The notes below the pieces were generated by a model. That model saw only the letters and a program-made list of their open reading frames with translations. It searched no databases and was not told the origin of the DNA. Source: an uncultured Lachnospiraceae bacterium (GTDB lineage: Bacteria; Bacillota; Clostridia; Lachnospirales; Lachnospiraceae). Taken from it: 21,462 nucleotides of DNA. Every line of letters starts with the position of its first letter. The first letter of the stretch is position 1. The stretch is from contig CADBTX010000202.1 in NCBI GenBank assembly GCA_902797705.1, positions 1 through 21,462 on the forward strand, in the 5' to 3' direction. Shown here piece by piece: positions 1-8,428 of this stretch. Both the position numbers and the translations under genes were made by a program.

Positions 1-1
1 G

Positions 2-2761
2 ATCGAACCGTTCGGCGGCGCTGCCACATGTCTTGGCGGAGCGATCCGCGACCCGCTGTCCGGCCGGACCTATGTCTATCAGGCCATGAGGGTCACCGGA
101 GCCGCTGATCCTACGCTGCCGGTATCCAAGACCCTGAAGGGCAAGCTTCCCCAGAAAAAGCTGGTGAGAGAAGCCGCTGCAGGCTATTCTTCATACGGAA
201 ATCAGATCGGACTGGCCACCGGACTGGTGGATGAGATCTACCACCCCGGCTATGTGGCAAAGAGAATGGAGATCGGTGCAGTCATCGCGGCTGTTCCCCA
301 GAAGAATGTTTTGAGGCTTGACGCTGAGCCGGGAGATGTGGTGATACTTCTCGGAGGCCGGACGGGACGCGACGGAATAGGCGGAGCCACGGGCTCCTCC
401 AAGGTGCATACGGAGAAATCCCTTGACAGCTGCGGTGCGGAGGTGCAGAAGGGTAATGCGCCCACCGAAAGAAAGCTGCAGAGGCTTTTCAGACGCCCTG
501 AAGTATCAGGGATCATAAAGGTCTGCAATGACTTTGGAGCCGGGGGAGTTTCAGTGGCCATAGGAGAACTGGCTCCCGGACTCGATATAGATCTGGACAA
601 GGTGCCGAAAAAATACGCGGGACTTGACGGCACGGAACTTGCCATCTCCGAATCCCAGGAACGTATGGCAGTTGTGATCGATAAGAAGGACAGGGCCAGG
701 TTCCTGAAATATGCTGCGGAAGAAAATCTGGAGGCCACAGAGGTGGCAAAGGTCACAAAGACCCCGAGACTCGTCATGAAGTGGAGAGGGAAGAAGATAG
801 TAAATATCTCCAGAGAATTCCTTAATACCAACGGGGCCAGACAGGAGGCCTCTGCGGAGATAGTGCTTCCGGATGAAGAACATAACTACATGAGAGAGCC
901 TGTCAGCATCGGGAATGAGGAGAAGAGCTGGCTTAAGACTCTGTCAGACTTAAATCAGTGCTCCAAGCAGGGACTTTCGGAGAGATTTGACTCTTCCATC
1001 GGGGCGGCTACGGTCACCATGCCCTTCGGAGGGAAATATCAGAAGACTCCCATACAGACAATGACTGCCCTGCTGCCGGTGCTTAACGGCACCACGGATA
1101 CGGTGACCATGATGAGCTACGGCTTTGATCCCTATCTCTCATCCTGGAGCCCCTTCCACGGAGCGGTATATGCAGTTACCTCCTCCATAGCAAAGATCGT
1201 TGCAAACGGCGGCGATATGGAGAAGATAAGATTTACCTTCCAGGAATATTTCCAGAGGATGACAGCGGACAGCCGCCGGTGGAGCGCTCCTTTGACGGCG
1301 CTTCTCGGAGCCTTTGAAGCTCAGATGGGCTACGGCCTTCCCAGCATCGGAGGCAAGGACTCCATGTCCGGAACCTTTGAAAAGATAGATGTTCCTCCCA
1401 CCCTTGTTTCCTTTGCGGTGGATACCGGCAATGTGGGAGAGGTCATCACTCCCGAATTAAAGAAGACCGGAGACAAGATAGTTAAGTTTACAATAGAGAC
1501 TGACGAATACGAGCTGCCGAAGTATGACAGGGTGAAAGAGCTTTACACCGGAATAAGGAAGGCGGAAAAGGCCGGGGTCGTAAAGGCGGCCTACGCCCTT
1601 GACGAATACGGCGTCGCTCCCGCACTTTCAAAGATGGCCTTCGGAAACATGCTGGGAGTAAGGATATCAGAGGATGTTTTGCCGGAGGAGCTTTTCCTTG
1701 GGGAAAGCGGAAATATCATTGCCGAGATAAGCGATGAAAGCGTGCTTAAATCCCTTAAGGTTCCCTACAGGGTCATGGGAGAGGTTACGGATGACGGACT
1801 CTTTACCCACGGAAAGACCAGGATAGATATAATTGAAGCTCTGGAAGCTTATGAAAAGACCCTGGATCCGGTATTCCCCATAGTGAGCAGGGGGTCCGAC
1901 AAGAAGGTGGGTTCTCCCGTCTTCCTTTCAAAGAATGTTTACACCACCAGATTCAGAAACAGGAACCCGAAGGTTTTCATACCGGTATTCCCCGGCACGA
2001 ACTGCGAGTACGACAGTATGCGCGCCTTCCGCAGAGCCGGAGCCGAAACAGAGATAAAGGTATTCTCCAATCTTAAGGAGGAGAATATTAAAGAGAGTGT
2101 TGCGGAATTCAGGAAGTCCATAGACGATGCCCAGATATTGATGTTCCCGGGGGGCTTCTCCGCAGGAGATGAGCCTGACGGCAGTGCGAAGTTTTTTGCC
2201 ACGGCCTTCAGAAACGAGGATATCAGGGAGGCTGTCGGAAAACTCATCGACCGTGACGGGCTTGTTCTTGGTATCTGTAACGGTTTTCAGGCCCTGATAA
2301 AGCTGGGTCTCGTGCCCTACGGTGAGATAATCGACGCCCAGCTGGAGGATTCTCCCACCCTTACTTTTAATACCATCAACCGGCATATCAGCAGGATGGC
2401 CTACACAAAGGTTGTTTCAAATAAGTCTCCCTGGCTGTCCCTTGCGAAACCGGGCCACACCTATACGAGTCCCGCTTCCCACGGGGAAGGCAGATTCGTG
2501 GCTTCGGAGGAGTGGATAAAGAAGCTCTTCGACAACGGTCAGGTGGCGCTTCAGTATGCCGATCCCGATGGATACGTATCCATGGACGGTGAGTGGAATA
2601 TCAACGGATCCTTCTCTGCTATTGAGGGTATCACGGATCCCACCGGGCGCATTCTCGGAAAGATGTGCCATGTGGAGAGAAGAGGAGAGGGAGTGAACCT
2701 GAATATCTACGGAGAGCAGGATCTGAAGATATTTGAAGCGGGAGTGAGCTACTTCAGATAA
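2..2761 (+). CDS. purL: Phosphoribosylformylglycinamidine synthase (FGAM synthase), long single-chain form, 5'-truncated by the window edge
   Basis: Converts FGAR, ATP and glutamine to FGAM, the fourth step of de novo purine synthesis in the cytoplasm. The frame is open from base 2, so the first in-frame ATG at base 86 is internal; the residues before it (EPFGGAATCLGG) are already family sequence. About 919 residues are visible and roughly 300-340 N-terminal residues are missing, judging by the usual 1,230-1,260 length. Visible parts are the end of the first AIRS-like half (GGRTGRDGIGGATGSSK, then CNDFGAGG), the second synthetase half (GAATVTMPFGGKYQ, GGKDSMSG) and a C-terminal class I glutamine amidotransferase domain from about residue 655 of the visible part. 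That domain has the nucleophile Cys in GICNGFQ (codon 2276-2278) and the His/Glu of ASHGEGR. It is the fused PurL+PurQ form. No frameshift is seen. An intrinsic terminator follows at 2873-2895. Confidence 0.97.
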   Translation: MEPFGGAATCLGGAIRDPLSGRTYVYQAMRVTGAADPTLPVSKTLKGKLPQKKLVREAAAGYSSYGNQIGLATGLVDEIYHPGYVAKRMEIGAVIAAVPQKNVLRLDAEPGDVVILLGGRTGRDGIGGATGSSKVHTEKSLDSCGAEVQKGNAPTERKLQRLFRRPEVSGIIKVCNDFGAGGVSVAIGELAPGLDIDLDKVPKKYAGLDGTELAISESQERMAVVIDKKDRARFLKYAAEENLEATEVAKVTKTPRLVMKWRGKKIVNISREFLNTNGARQEASAEIVLPDEEHNYMREPVSIGNEEKSWLKTLSDLNQCSKQGLSERFDSSIGAATVTMPFGGKYQKTPIQTMTALLPVLNGTTDTVTMMSYGFDPYLSSWSPFHGAVYAVTSSIAKIVANGGDMEKIRFTFQEYFQRMTADSRRWSAPLTALLGAFEAQMGYGLPSIGGKDSMSGTFEKIDVPPTLVSFAVDTGNVGEVITPELKKTGDKIVKFTIETDEYELPKYDRVKELYTGIRKAEKAGVVKAAYALDEYGVAPALSKMAFGNMLGVRISEDVLPEELFLGESGNIIAEISDESVLKSLKVPYRVMGEVTDDGLFTHGKTRIDIIEALEAYEKTLDPVFPIVSRGSDKKVGSPVFLSKNVYTTRFRNRNPKVFIPVFPGTNCEYDSMRAFRRAGAETEIKVFSNLKEENIKESVAEFRKSIDDAQILMFPGGFSAGDEPDGSAKFFATAFRNEDIREAVGKLIDRDGLVLGICNGFQALIKLGLVPYGEIIDAQLEDSPTLTFNTINRHISRMAYTKVVSNKSPWLSLAKPGHTYTSPASHGEGRFVASEEWIKKLFDNGQVALQYADPDGYVSMDGEWNINGSFSAIEGITDPTGRILGKMCHVERRGEGVNLNIYGEQDLKIFEAGVSYFR

Positions 2762-2872
2762 GAGGGAAATTGTATCGGAAAAAGAACAATCCCGGATCTG
2801 AGTAGGTAAAACACAAGATATAGTGGCCTATTACGGAAAAACGCCACCACATATGGTCAAAATTACAAAATT

Positions 2873-2895
2873 GCGCCCTTTGGGGGCGCTTTTTT
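2873..2895 (+). terminator. Intrinsic terminator after purL
   Basis: GCGCCC (2873-2878) pairs with GGGCGC (2884-2889) around a 5-nt loop and is followed at once by six T (2890-2895). It lies 112 nt after the purL stop and just before the mraZ promoter, so it separates the two transcription units. Confidence 0.85.
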
Positions 2896-2919
2896 GTTGC
2901 AAAAATCACAAGGTTAATA

Positions 2920-2948
2920 TTGCTTATTTCCCAATTTTGAATTATTAT
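2920..2948 (+). promoter_or_regulatory. Predicted sigma-A promoter of the mraZ/dcw operon
   Basis: A -35-like TTGCTT (2920-2925), 17-nt spacer and -10-like TATTAT (2943-2948). Transcription would start near 2955, just where the AAAGTG box array begins. The same two hexamers with the same spacing occur upstream of the tRNA gene (17888-17916), which supports the call. Confidence 0.6.
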
Positions 2949-2955
2949 TTGGGTT

Positions 2956-2991
2956 GTAGTGGTAGAAAGTGCCACAAAGTGGTAGAAAGTG
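2956..2991 (+). promoter_or_regulatory. Probable MraZ operator: 10-bp-spaced AAAGTG boxes
   Basis: AAAGTG occurs at 2966-2971, 2976-2981 and 2986-2991, always with a 4-nt spacer. A degenerate first copy, GTAGTG, lies in the same phase at 2956-2961. MraZ is known to bind direct repeats with 10-bp spacing upstream of its own gene (AAAGTG-type boxes in Mycoplasma, TGGGN-type in E. coli). The position just after the predicted -10 and 29-64 nt before the mraZ start fits autoregulation of the operon. The binding itself is inferred from motif and position. Confidence 0.72.
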
Positions 2992-3019
2992 GTGAATACT
3001 ACAGCCGGGGTAGAAGAAG

Positions 3020-3448
3020 ATGTTCATGGGGAATTTTAAGCATTCCATAGATGCCAAAGGACGGCTTATCATTCCTGCCAGATTCCGCGAGGAACTGGGG
3101 GACAGGTTTGTGGTGTCCAAAGGCTTCGACGGCTGTCTCCAGGCCAATGCTCTCGAAGCCTGGGAGGGTATTCAGGAAAAGCTTAAGGAACTTTCCCAGT
3201 TCAATAAAGCTGCAAGAGAGGTAAAGAGATTCTTTAACGGCGGAGCCACCATAGTGGAGGTGGATAAGCAGGGGAGGATACTAATTCCTGCGGATCTCAG
3301 GGATCACGCGGGATTAGAGAAGAACGTATCTCTGGTGGGAACGGGCAGCTGTGTGGAGATCTGGGATTCGGACAAGTGGGATGAAGCCGCTGTCGATAAC
3401 ATAGATGACATCGCTGAAAGCTTAAGTGAACTTGGGTTCACCCTGTAG
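3020..3448 (+). CDS. mraZ: Transcriptional regulator MraZ
   Basis: A DNA-binding protein of the AbrB/MraZ fold that forms ring-shaped oligomers and autoregulates the dcw operon. The protein is 142 residues, the usual length. It has two MraZ half-repeats, residues about 5-50 and 77-125, each with the DxxGR signature (DAKGR at 11-15, DKQGR at 82-86) followed by IIPA or LIPA. The chosen ATG gives [15 protein letters not shown], which matches the typical family start (MFMGEY..). An internal ATG two codons later is possible. The ribosome binding site is weak (GGGG at 3007-3010, then a purine run). It is first gene of the dcw cluster, five bases before rsmH, with its probable operator directly upstream. 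Confidence 0.96.
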   Translation: MFMGNFKHSIDAKGRLIIPARFREELGDRFVVSKGFDGCLQANALEAWEGIQEKLKELSQFNKAAREVKRFFNGGATIVEVDKQGRILIPADLRDHAGLEKNVSLVGTGSCVEIWDSDKWDEAAVDNIDDIAESLSELGFTL

Positions 3449-3453
3449 AACAC

Positions 3454-4395
3454 ATGGAATTCAGGCATGTATCAGTCCTTTTACAGGAGACGGTTGACAG
3501 TCTCAATGTAAAAGAAGACGGAATATACATAGATTGTACGATAGGGGGAGGCGGACACTCCTTAAAGATCGCAAAACTCCTCAAGCCCGAAAAGGGCGCA
3601 CTCCTCATCGGACTGGATCAGGATGCGGACGCAGTTGCCGCAGCCAGGAACCGGTTAAAAGATTATTCCGGCCTCCTCTCTATCGTACAGAGCAATTTCG
3701 GTAATATCGCGGCAGTTTCCAAGGAACTCCGGATAGAAAAATTTGATGGTATCCTCCTTGACCTGGGGGTTTCATCCTATCAACTGGATGAAGGGCAGCG
3801 CGGCTTTTCATACATGGATGATGCCCCCCTCGATATGAGGATGGACAGAAGAAACCCTCTCAGCGCCTATGAAGTGGTAAACGGCTATGATGAGGACAGA
3901 CTCTTCAGGATAATAAAGGATTACGGCGAAGAACGCTTCGCAAAGAACATTGCAAGGAACATAGTAAAGAGGAGAGAAAAGGAACCTCTCCGTACCACCT
4001 TTGATCTAAGGGATGTGGTGGAGGCCTCTATACCCAAAAGATCAAAGATCACGGGAGGGCACCCCGCCAAAAGGACCTTTCAGGCGGTAAGGATAGAGGT
4101 CAATCAGGAGCTTGGCGTGTTATCAAATACCCTTGATACCATGATAGAGCTTCTGAAGCCGGGAGGAAGGATCTCGATCATCACCTTCCATTCCCTGGAA
4201 GACAGGATAGTAAAGCAGGCATTTAAGCGAAATGAAAACCCCTGCACCTGTCCCCCGGATTTCCCGGTCTGCGTGTGCGGAAAGAAGTCAAAGGGCAGAG
4301 TGATAACGAAGAAGCCCATACTTCCTTCGGAAGAGGAAATGGAGAGCAATCCCAGATCCAGGAGCGCAAAGCTCAGGGTCTTCGAAAGAGCGTAG
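3454..4395 (+). CDS. rsmH: 16S rRNA (cytosine-1402-N4)-methyltransferase RsmH (MraW)
   Basis: SAM-dependent methyltransferase that adds the N4 methyl of m4Cm1402 in the decoding centre of 16S rRNA. At 313 residues it is full length. Family motifs seen are the N-terminal [12 protein letters not shown], the SAM-binding [11 protein letters not shown] (residues 26-36), LGLDQD-like GLDQDADA (53-60), [12 protein letters not shown] with the following [17 protein letters not shown], the late [15 protein letters not shown] and a C-terminal Cys cluster ([12 protein letters not shown]). The start is five bases after the mraZ stop without a recognisable Shine-Dalgarno sequence, so it is probably translationally coupled to mraZ. 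Second gene of the cluster, as in most Firmicutes. Confidence 0.97.
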   Translation: MEFRHVSVLLQETVDSLNVKEDGIYIDCTIGGGGHSLKIAKLLKPEKGALLIGLDQDADAVAAARNRLKDYSGLLSIVQSNFGNIAAVSKELRIEKFDGILLDLGVSSYQLDEGQRGFSYMDDAPLDMRMDRRNPLSAYEVVNGYDEDRLFRIIKDYGEERFAKNIARNIVKRREKEPLRTTFDLRDVVEASIPKRSKITGGHPAKRTFQAVRIEVNQELGVLSNTLDTMIELLKPGGRISIITFHSLEDRIVKQAFKRNENPCTCPPDFPVCVCGKKSKGRVITKKPILPSEEEMESNPRSRSAKLRVFERA

Positions 4396-4429
4396 CATAA
4401 GGAAGAGATAATACTTAAGGGAGAGTACT

Positions 4430-4927
4430 GTGGGAAGAAGAGTAGTTAGACGGGAGAGAGCTTCTGTATTCGGAAGGTCAAACAACAGTATTTATATCGA
4501 TGGAAATACCGTAAGGACCATTGAGCCCAGATTCGGAGAGAGAAAGGCAAAGAGCGGGGATATTGTACGCGGAAGGCATACCGATGCTTTGAGGATCCCC
4601 CAGGTATCAATAGGATACTATCTCTTCTTTTTCGTGGCCCTTGCCGTTACTGCCTTTGTATGCATAGGCTATGTCAGGATACATTCCGACATAATCGCTT
4701 CCCAGAAGAGGGTGGCTGCCCTGGAAAGCTCATTAAGTCAGTTAAAACTCTCCAACGACGAGGAATATGAGCGTATTTCCGGATCCATCGATCTGGAGGA
4801 GATCAAGAAGACTGCCATGACGGATCTCAAGATGAGATATCCCGATGAGAGTCAGGTTGTCCATGTTTCGATGGAAAGCGACGATTATGTAAGGCAGTAC
4901 GGAAGCATACCCGAAGACCCCAAGTAA
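4430..4927 (+). CDS. FtsL-like cell division protein
   Basis: Called from position and architecture, since FtsL sequences are poorly conserved. The protein is 165 residues: a basic cytoplasmic tail (1-58), one membrane helix (about 59-81, GYYLFFFVALAVTAFVCIGY) and a short coiled-coil-like extracellular part (about 84-122) with the leucine-zipper look of FtsL. FtsL is a bitopic divisome protein that works with FtsQ/DivIB and DivIC to control septal FtsW/PBP. It sits between rsmH and the class B PBP, the normal ftsL slot. The start is GTG (4430), backed by AAGGGAG at 4417-4423 with a 6-nt spacer. The N-terminal tail is longer than in B. subtilis FtsL. The generic annotation would be a hypothetical septum formation initiator-like protein. 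Confidence 0.78.
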   Translation: MGRRVVRRERASVFGRSNNSIYIDGNTVRTIEPRFGERKAKSGDIVRGRHTDALRIPQVSIGYYLFFFVALAVTAFVCIGYVRIHSDIIASQKRVAALESSLSQLKLSNDEEYERISGSIDLEEIKKTAMTDLKMRYPDESQVVHVSMESDDYVRQYGSIPEDPK

Positions 4928-4931
4928 TTCA

Positions 4932-7361
4932 ATGGCTGTTAAAAAGAAACGAAGATTAAATATAAGATCCGACAGGAACGGATTCGACGCTAAGATGCAG
5001 CGAAAGCTGGTAGTACTCTTTCTTCTGGTACTGCTGGCTTTTGTTGCGTTGTCTTACAGGCTGTTCCTCATAAACCGGGATAAGGGTGCGGACTATAAAA
5101 GGCAGGTCATGAGGCAGCAGGCGGCGTCTTCCAGGGTACTTCCCTTTAAGAGAGGGGATATACTTGACAGGAAGGGGAGTAAGCTTGCTTATTCCGAAAA
5201 GGTTTATAACCTGGTCATAGATGCGAAGATGGTATTAAAGGACGAGGGAAAGCATCTGGAGCCCACGCTTAAAGCCATTGGACAGTGCTTCCCCGAGGTG
5301 GATACGGCGGAGATCAGGGAATATGTGAATAAGAACCCCGCCAGCCGCTATAAGGTATTCGCAAAAAAGCTGGATTATGACGAGATCGATCCCTTCAAGG
5401 AGATGCAGAAGGAGGGAATAAGCGACCCCAAGGTTTCGGAAAATGACGCAGAGCCTGAGAAGCTGGACGGCGTCTGGTTTGAAGAGGACTATGAGAGAAA
5501 GTATCCCGGAAATACCCTGGGCTGTGACGTTATAGGCTTTGTCCAGGGAAACAATACGGGATTTTTCGGGCTGGAAGAGTATTACAATGATGTCCTTAAC
5601 GGCACGGACGGAAGGGAATACGGCTATATGAACGAGGACCAGATGATGGAAGAGTCCATAAAGCCTGCGGTTGACGGATATACCATTGTTTCCACCCTTG
5701 ACAGCAATATCCAGTCCATCGTTGAAAAATATATCGCAAAATTCATGACCACCCATAAGGATGCATACAGGATGGGGGCGGCTGCGGAAAATATCGGAGT
5801 CATAGTTATGAATCCGAAGAACGGCGAAATATACGCAATGGCCGGATATCCTTTCTTTGACCTCAATAACCCTTCGGACATGGAGCACGTGGATCTTACG
5901 CAGTTCATGCCGAAGGAAACGGAGCCGGGAGATGTGGTTTCATCGGCTGAAGAAGAGGGATCCGTAGAGGAAGCGGAAGAAGCTGCGGAAGAAGCTGCGG
6001 AAGATACAGAGGCCTCCGAAGTTTCAGAGAACCGGGTATCGGAAAATGAAGCCGGGGAAAGTGAAGAAAAGGAAGAAACGGATCCGATGATGCTGGCCAG
6101 AAACAAGATCTGGAGGAATTTCTGCATATCCGATTCCTATGAGCCCGGAAGCGTTATGAAGCCCTTTACCGTGGCGGGGGCTCTGGATTCCGGAAAGATC
6201 ACGGGTAATGAAGCCTATCAGTGTAACGGTTATCTGGAGGTAGGCGGCTTCCAGATCCACTGTCATAACAGACTGGGAGACGGACTCTTAACGGTACAGC
6301 AGAGCGTTGCAAAATCCTGTAACGTAGCCCTTATGGACATTGCCTTTGCCATGGGAAAGGAAGAGTGGCTGAGATACAACAGGATATTTAATTTCGGATA
6401 CAAGACAAATATCGATCTCTCCGGAGAGACCAATGCCAGCGAGCTTACTTTCGATGAGAGCATGGGTCTTACGGATCTGGCGGTGGCTTCCTTCGGTCAG
6501 GGCTTTAACGTTACCATGATACAGATGGCTGCTGGTTTTTCCGCCCTTATTAACGGCGGATATTACTACCAGCCAAGGGTGATATCGGAGATCAGGAACG
6601 CGGAGGGCGCAGTGGTAGAGGAGCACTCTCCCCGTGTCTATAAACAGGTGATAAGCGAGAGCACCAGTGAAAGGATGAGGGAGTATCTGAGGAGCGTCGT
6701 CATGAGCGACCCCAGTGAATGTACAGGATGGTCGGCCCGTCCCGCAGGTTATACCGAGGGAGGAAAGACGGGTACGGCGGAAAAGGCTCCCAGGACAAAG
6801 AATAATTATCTTATTTCCTTTATGGGCTACGTGCCTGCGGATGATCCCGAAGTACTCTGCTATGTGGTCATCGATACCCCCAATACGGAGGTGCAGTCGG
6901 AATCCACCAGGCTCGCAACCAGACTTAACAGGGACATTATGACCGAGGTCCTTCCTTACCTCAATATCTTCCCCACTGAGCCCATTACAGAAGAAGAAGC
7001 GGAAGAACTCCGGGCAAAGCAGGATGAGTTTTATGAGAGCAGTTCCTTCTTTGGCGTGTCTGCAAATCTGATGCCGGCAGAGGGAGAAGAGGGAGAAGGA
7101 AACGATGAGAACGCTGAGACGGAAGAGACTGCCGGGGAGGAGGGGGACACCATCGTGATCCCGGAGGAAGAGATAGAGCCTCCAAAGGACAGCGCCGGAA
7201 ATCCCATAGTGAATAACGAGATACAATACGATCCGGAAACAGGCTATCCGCTGGATCCCGGAACCGGAGAAGTTCTGGATCCCGTAACCCTTCAGCCCCT
7301 GAATCCCGGGGGAGGGAACGAGTACGTGCCGGATAACGAAGAAGAGGACCACGACGCCTGA
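4932..7361 (+). CDS. Class B penicillin-binding protein (FtsI/PbpB-type septal transpeptidase) with acidic insertions
   Basis: Monofunctional D,D-transpeptidase that crosslinks septal peptidoglycan together with FtsW. The 809 residues comprise a basic N-tail, a membrane helix (about 25-48), a PBP-dimer domain opening with RGDILDRKG, and a transpeptidase domain with the catalytic SVMK (S407, K410), SCN (S462-N464) and KTG (K612-G614). Odd features: a glutamate-rich, repetitive insert at about residues 328-384 just ahead of the SxxK motif; a second acidic tail after about residue 705; and three 8-residue repeats of the form DPxTGxxL at 767-790. No PASTA domain is seen, unlike SpoVD-type proteins. 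The start is four bases after the ftsL-like gene and lacks a clear ribosome binding site, so coupling is likely. SpoVD-like annotation is possible, but position and lack of PASTA favour the vegetative divisome enzyme. Confidence 0.93.
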   Translation: MAVKKKRRLNIRSDRNGFDAKMQRKLVVLFLLVLLAFVALSYRLFLINRDKGADYKRQVMRQQAASSRVLPFKRGDILDRKGSKLAYSEKVYNLVIDAKMVLKDEGKHLEPTLKAIGQCFPEVDTAEIREYVNKNPASRYKVFAKKLDYDEIDPFKEMQKEGISDPKVSENDAEPEKLDGVWFEEDYERKYPGNTLGCDVIGFVQGNNTGFFGLEEYYNDVLNGTDGREYGYMNEDQMMEESIKPAVDGYTIVSTLDSNIQSIVEKYIAKFMTTHKDAYRMGAAAENIGVIVMNPKNGEIYAMAGYPFFDLNNPSDMEHVDLTQFMPKETEPGDVVSSAEEEGSVEEAEEAAEEAAEDTEASEVSENRVSENEAGESEEKEETDPMMLARNKIWRNFCISDSYEPGSVMKPFTVAGALDSGKITGNEAYQCNGYLEVGGFQIHCHNRLGDGLLTVQQSVAKSCNVALMDIAFAMGKEEWLRYNRIFNFGYKTNIDLSGETNASELTFDESMGLTDLAVASFGQGFNVTMIQMAAGFSALINGGYYYQPRVISEIRNAEGAVVEEHSPRVYKQVISESTSERMREYLRSVVMSDPSECTGWSARPAGYTEGGKTGTAEKAPRTKNNYLISFMGYVPADDPEVLCYVVIDTPNTEVQSESTRLATRLNRDIMTEVLPYLNIFPTEPITEEEAEELRAKQDEFYESSSFFGVSANLMPAEGEEGEGNDENAETEETAGEEGDTIVIPEEEIEPPKDSAGNPIVNNEIQYDPETGYPLDPGTGEVLDPVTLQPLNPGGGNEYVPDNEEEDHDA

Positions 7362-7370
7362 ATTTGAAAA

Positions 7371-7389
7371 ATAAGCCTCCAGGGCTTAT
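7371..7389 (+). other. Intra-operon hairpin between the PBP gene and mraY
   Basis: ATAAGCC (7371-7377) is a perfect 7-bp match to GGCTTAT (7383-7389) around a 5-nt loop, in the only sizeable gap (79 nt) inside the cluster. No U-tract follows, so it is not a standard terminator. It could affect mRNA processing or stability; that is inference. Confidence 0.45.
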
Positions 7390-7440
7390 ACTTTCCTTTA
7401 CGGGCAATATCGGAAAGAGGCAGAACTGAGGTAAAGTATT

Positions 7441-8418
7441 ATGGTGTTAAGATTTATCATACATCTTCTCGCAGCCTTTATCCTGACCTTTTTAGCCGGG
7501 AAATTTGTGCTTCCCCTGTTAAAGAGGCTGAAGGCGAGGCAGGTGGAAAGAGAAGAGGGACTGGAATCCCATAAGAAGAAGACCGGGACTCCCACCATGG
7601 GAGGCATTATGTTCCTTTTGGTCTTTGCTTTGATGACCATTGCGGAGGCAGGAATTTACAGGGCTGCGATCCCTGTTATCATAGGAACTCTGGGCTTCGG
7701 AGCCGTGGGATTTGCCGATGACTATATAAAGGTAGTGATGAAAAGGAATCTGGGTCTCAGAGCCTGGCAGAAATTACTGCTGCAGCTTGGTGTTTCCCTC
7801 ATTGTCATCTGGTCAATAAGCACCTTCACCGAGGTGGGCTTTGATATGCTCATCCCCTTTTCATCCCTTGTGACTCCGGACGGGGCGGGGATATATGTAA
7901 ATGCAGGGATATTTACGGTTCCCTTTCTTGTTTTCGTTTTCCTTGGCACCACCAACGGATCCAATTTCACGGACGGCCTGGATGGACTTCTCACCTCTGT
8001 TACCATAGTGATTGCCATATTTATCGGTATCATTTCTTCCGCTCTTGCCATCAATATAACCATGGCTTCGGCGGTTATGACCGGGGCTCTTTTCGGCTTT
8101 CTGGTATATAACCATCATCCTGCGAAGGTATTTATGGGAGATACGGGGTCTCTCGCTCTTGGCGGCTTTGCCGCAACTTCAATGATAATGCTGAAGATGC
8201 CGCTTTTCCTTATTTTCATGGGTGTGATCTATTTTGCCGAGGTGCTGTCCGTGATCATCCAGGTGCTTTATTTCAAGGCAACAAAGGGAAAGCGTTTCTT
8301 TAAGATGGCTCCGATCCACCACCACTTTGAACTTATGGGGTGGAGCGAGGTCAAGGTGGTAGTGGTATTTACTCTTGTGACCGCGGCAGGCTGCCTGCTT
8401 ACACTGGTCCTGATATAG
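7441..8418 (+). CDS. mraY: Phospho-N-acetylmuramoyl-pentapeptide-transferase MraY
   Basis: Polytopic membrane enzyme that transfers phospho-MurNAc-pentapeptide from UDP to undecaprenyl phosphate, forming lipid I. The 325 residues are normal length, with about ten hydrophobic segments. Diagnostic motifs are HKKKTGTPTMGG (44-55), FADDYIKV with Asp93/Asp94, NFTDGLDGL with Asp178 and Asp181, MGDTGSLALGG, and the HHH motif (His293-295) in APIHHHFELMGW. These are the Mg2+ and nucleotide-binding residues of the family. TGAGGT at 7427-7432 gives a good ribosome binding site 8 nt before the ATG. Located between the PBP gene and murD as in most dcw clusters. Confidence 0.98.
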   Translation: MVLRFIIHLLAAFILTFLAGKFVLPLLKRLKARQVEREEGLESHKKKTGTPTMGGIMFLLVFALMTIAEAGIYRAAIPVIIGTLGFGAVGFADDYIKVVMKRNLGLRAWQKLLLQLGVSLIVIWSISTFTEVGFDMLIPFSSLVTPDGAGIYVNAGIFTVPFLVFVFLGTTNGSNFTDGLDGLLTSVTIVIAIFIGIISSALAINITMASAVMTGALFGFLVYNHHPAKVFMGDTGSLALGGFAATSMIMLKMPLFLIFMGVIYFAEVLSVIIQVLYFKATKGKRFFKMAPIHHHFELMGWSEVKVVVVFTLVTAAGCLLTLVLI

Positions 8419-8428
8419 AGGATAGGCT

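Noticed and set aside
2754..3147. Short frames on both strands in the purL-mraZ gap (73-77 residues)
   Set aside because: They run across a terminator, a promoter and the MraZ boxes, have no ribosome sites and no family resemblance.
6288..7352. 354-residue reverse-strand reading frame inside the PBP gene
   Set aside because: Antisense shadow of a well-supported gene with low-complexity composition; the sense protein has all catalytic motifs.
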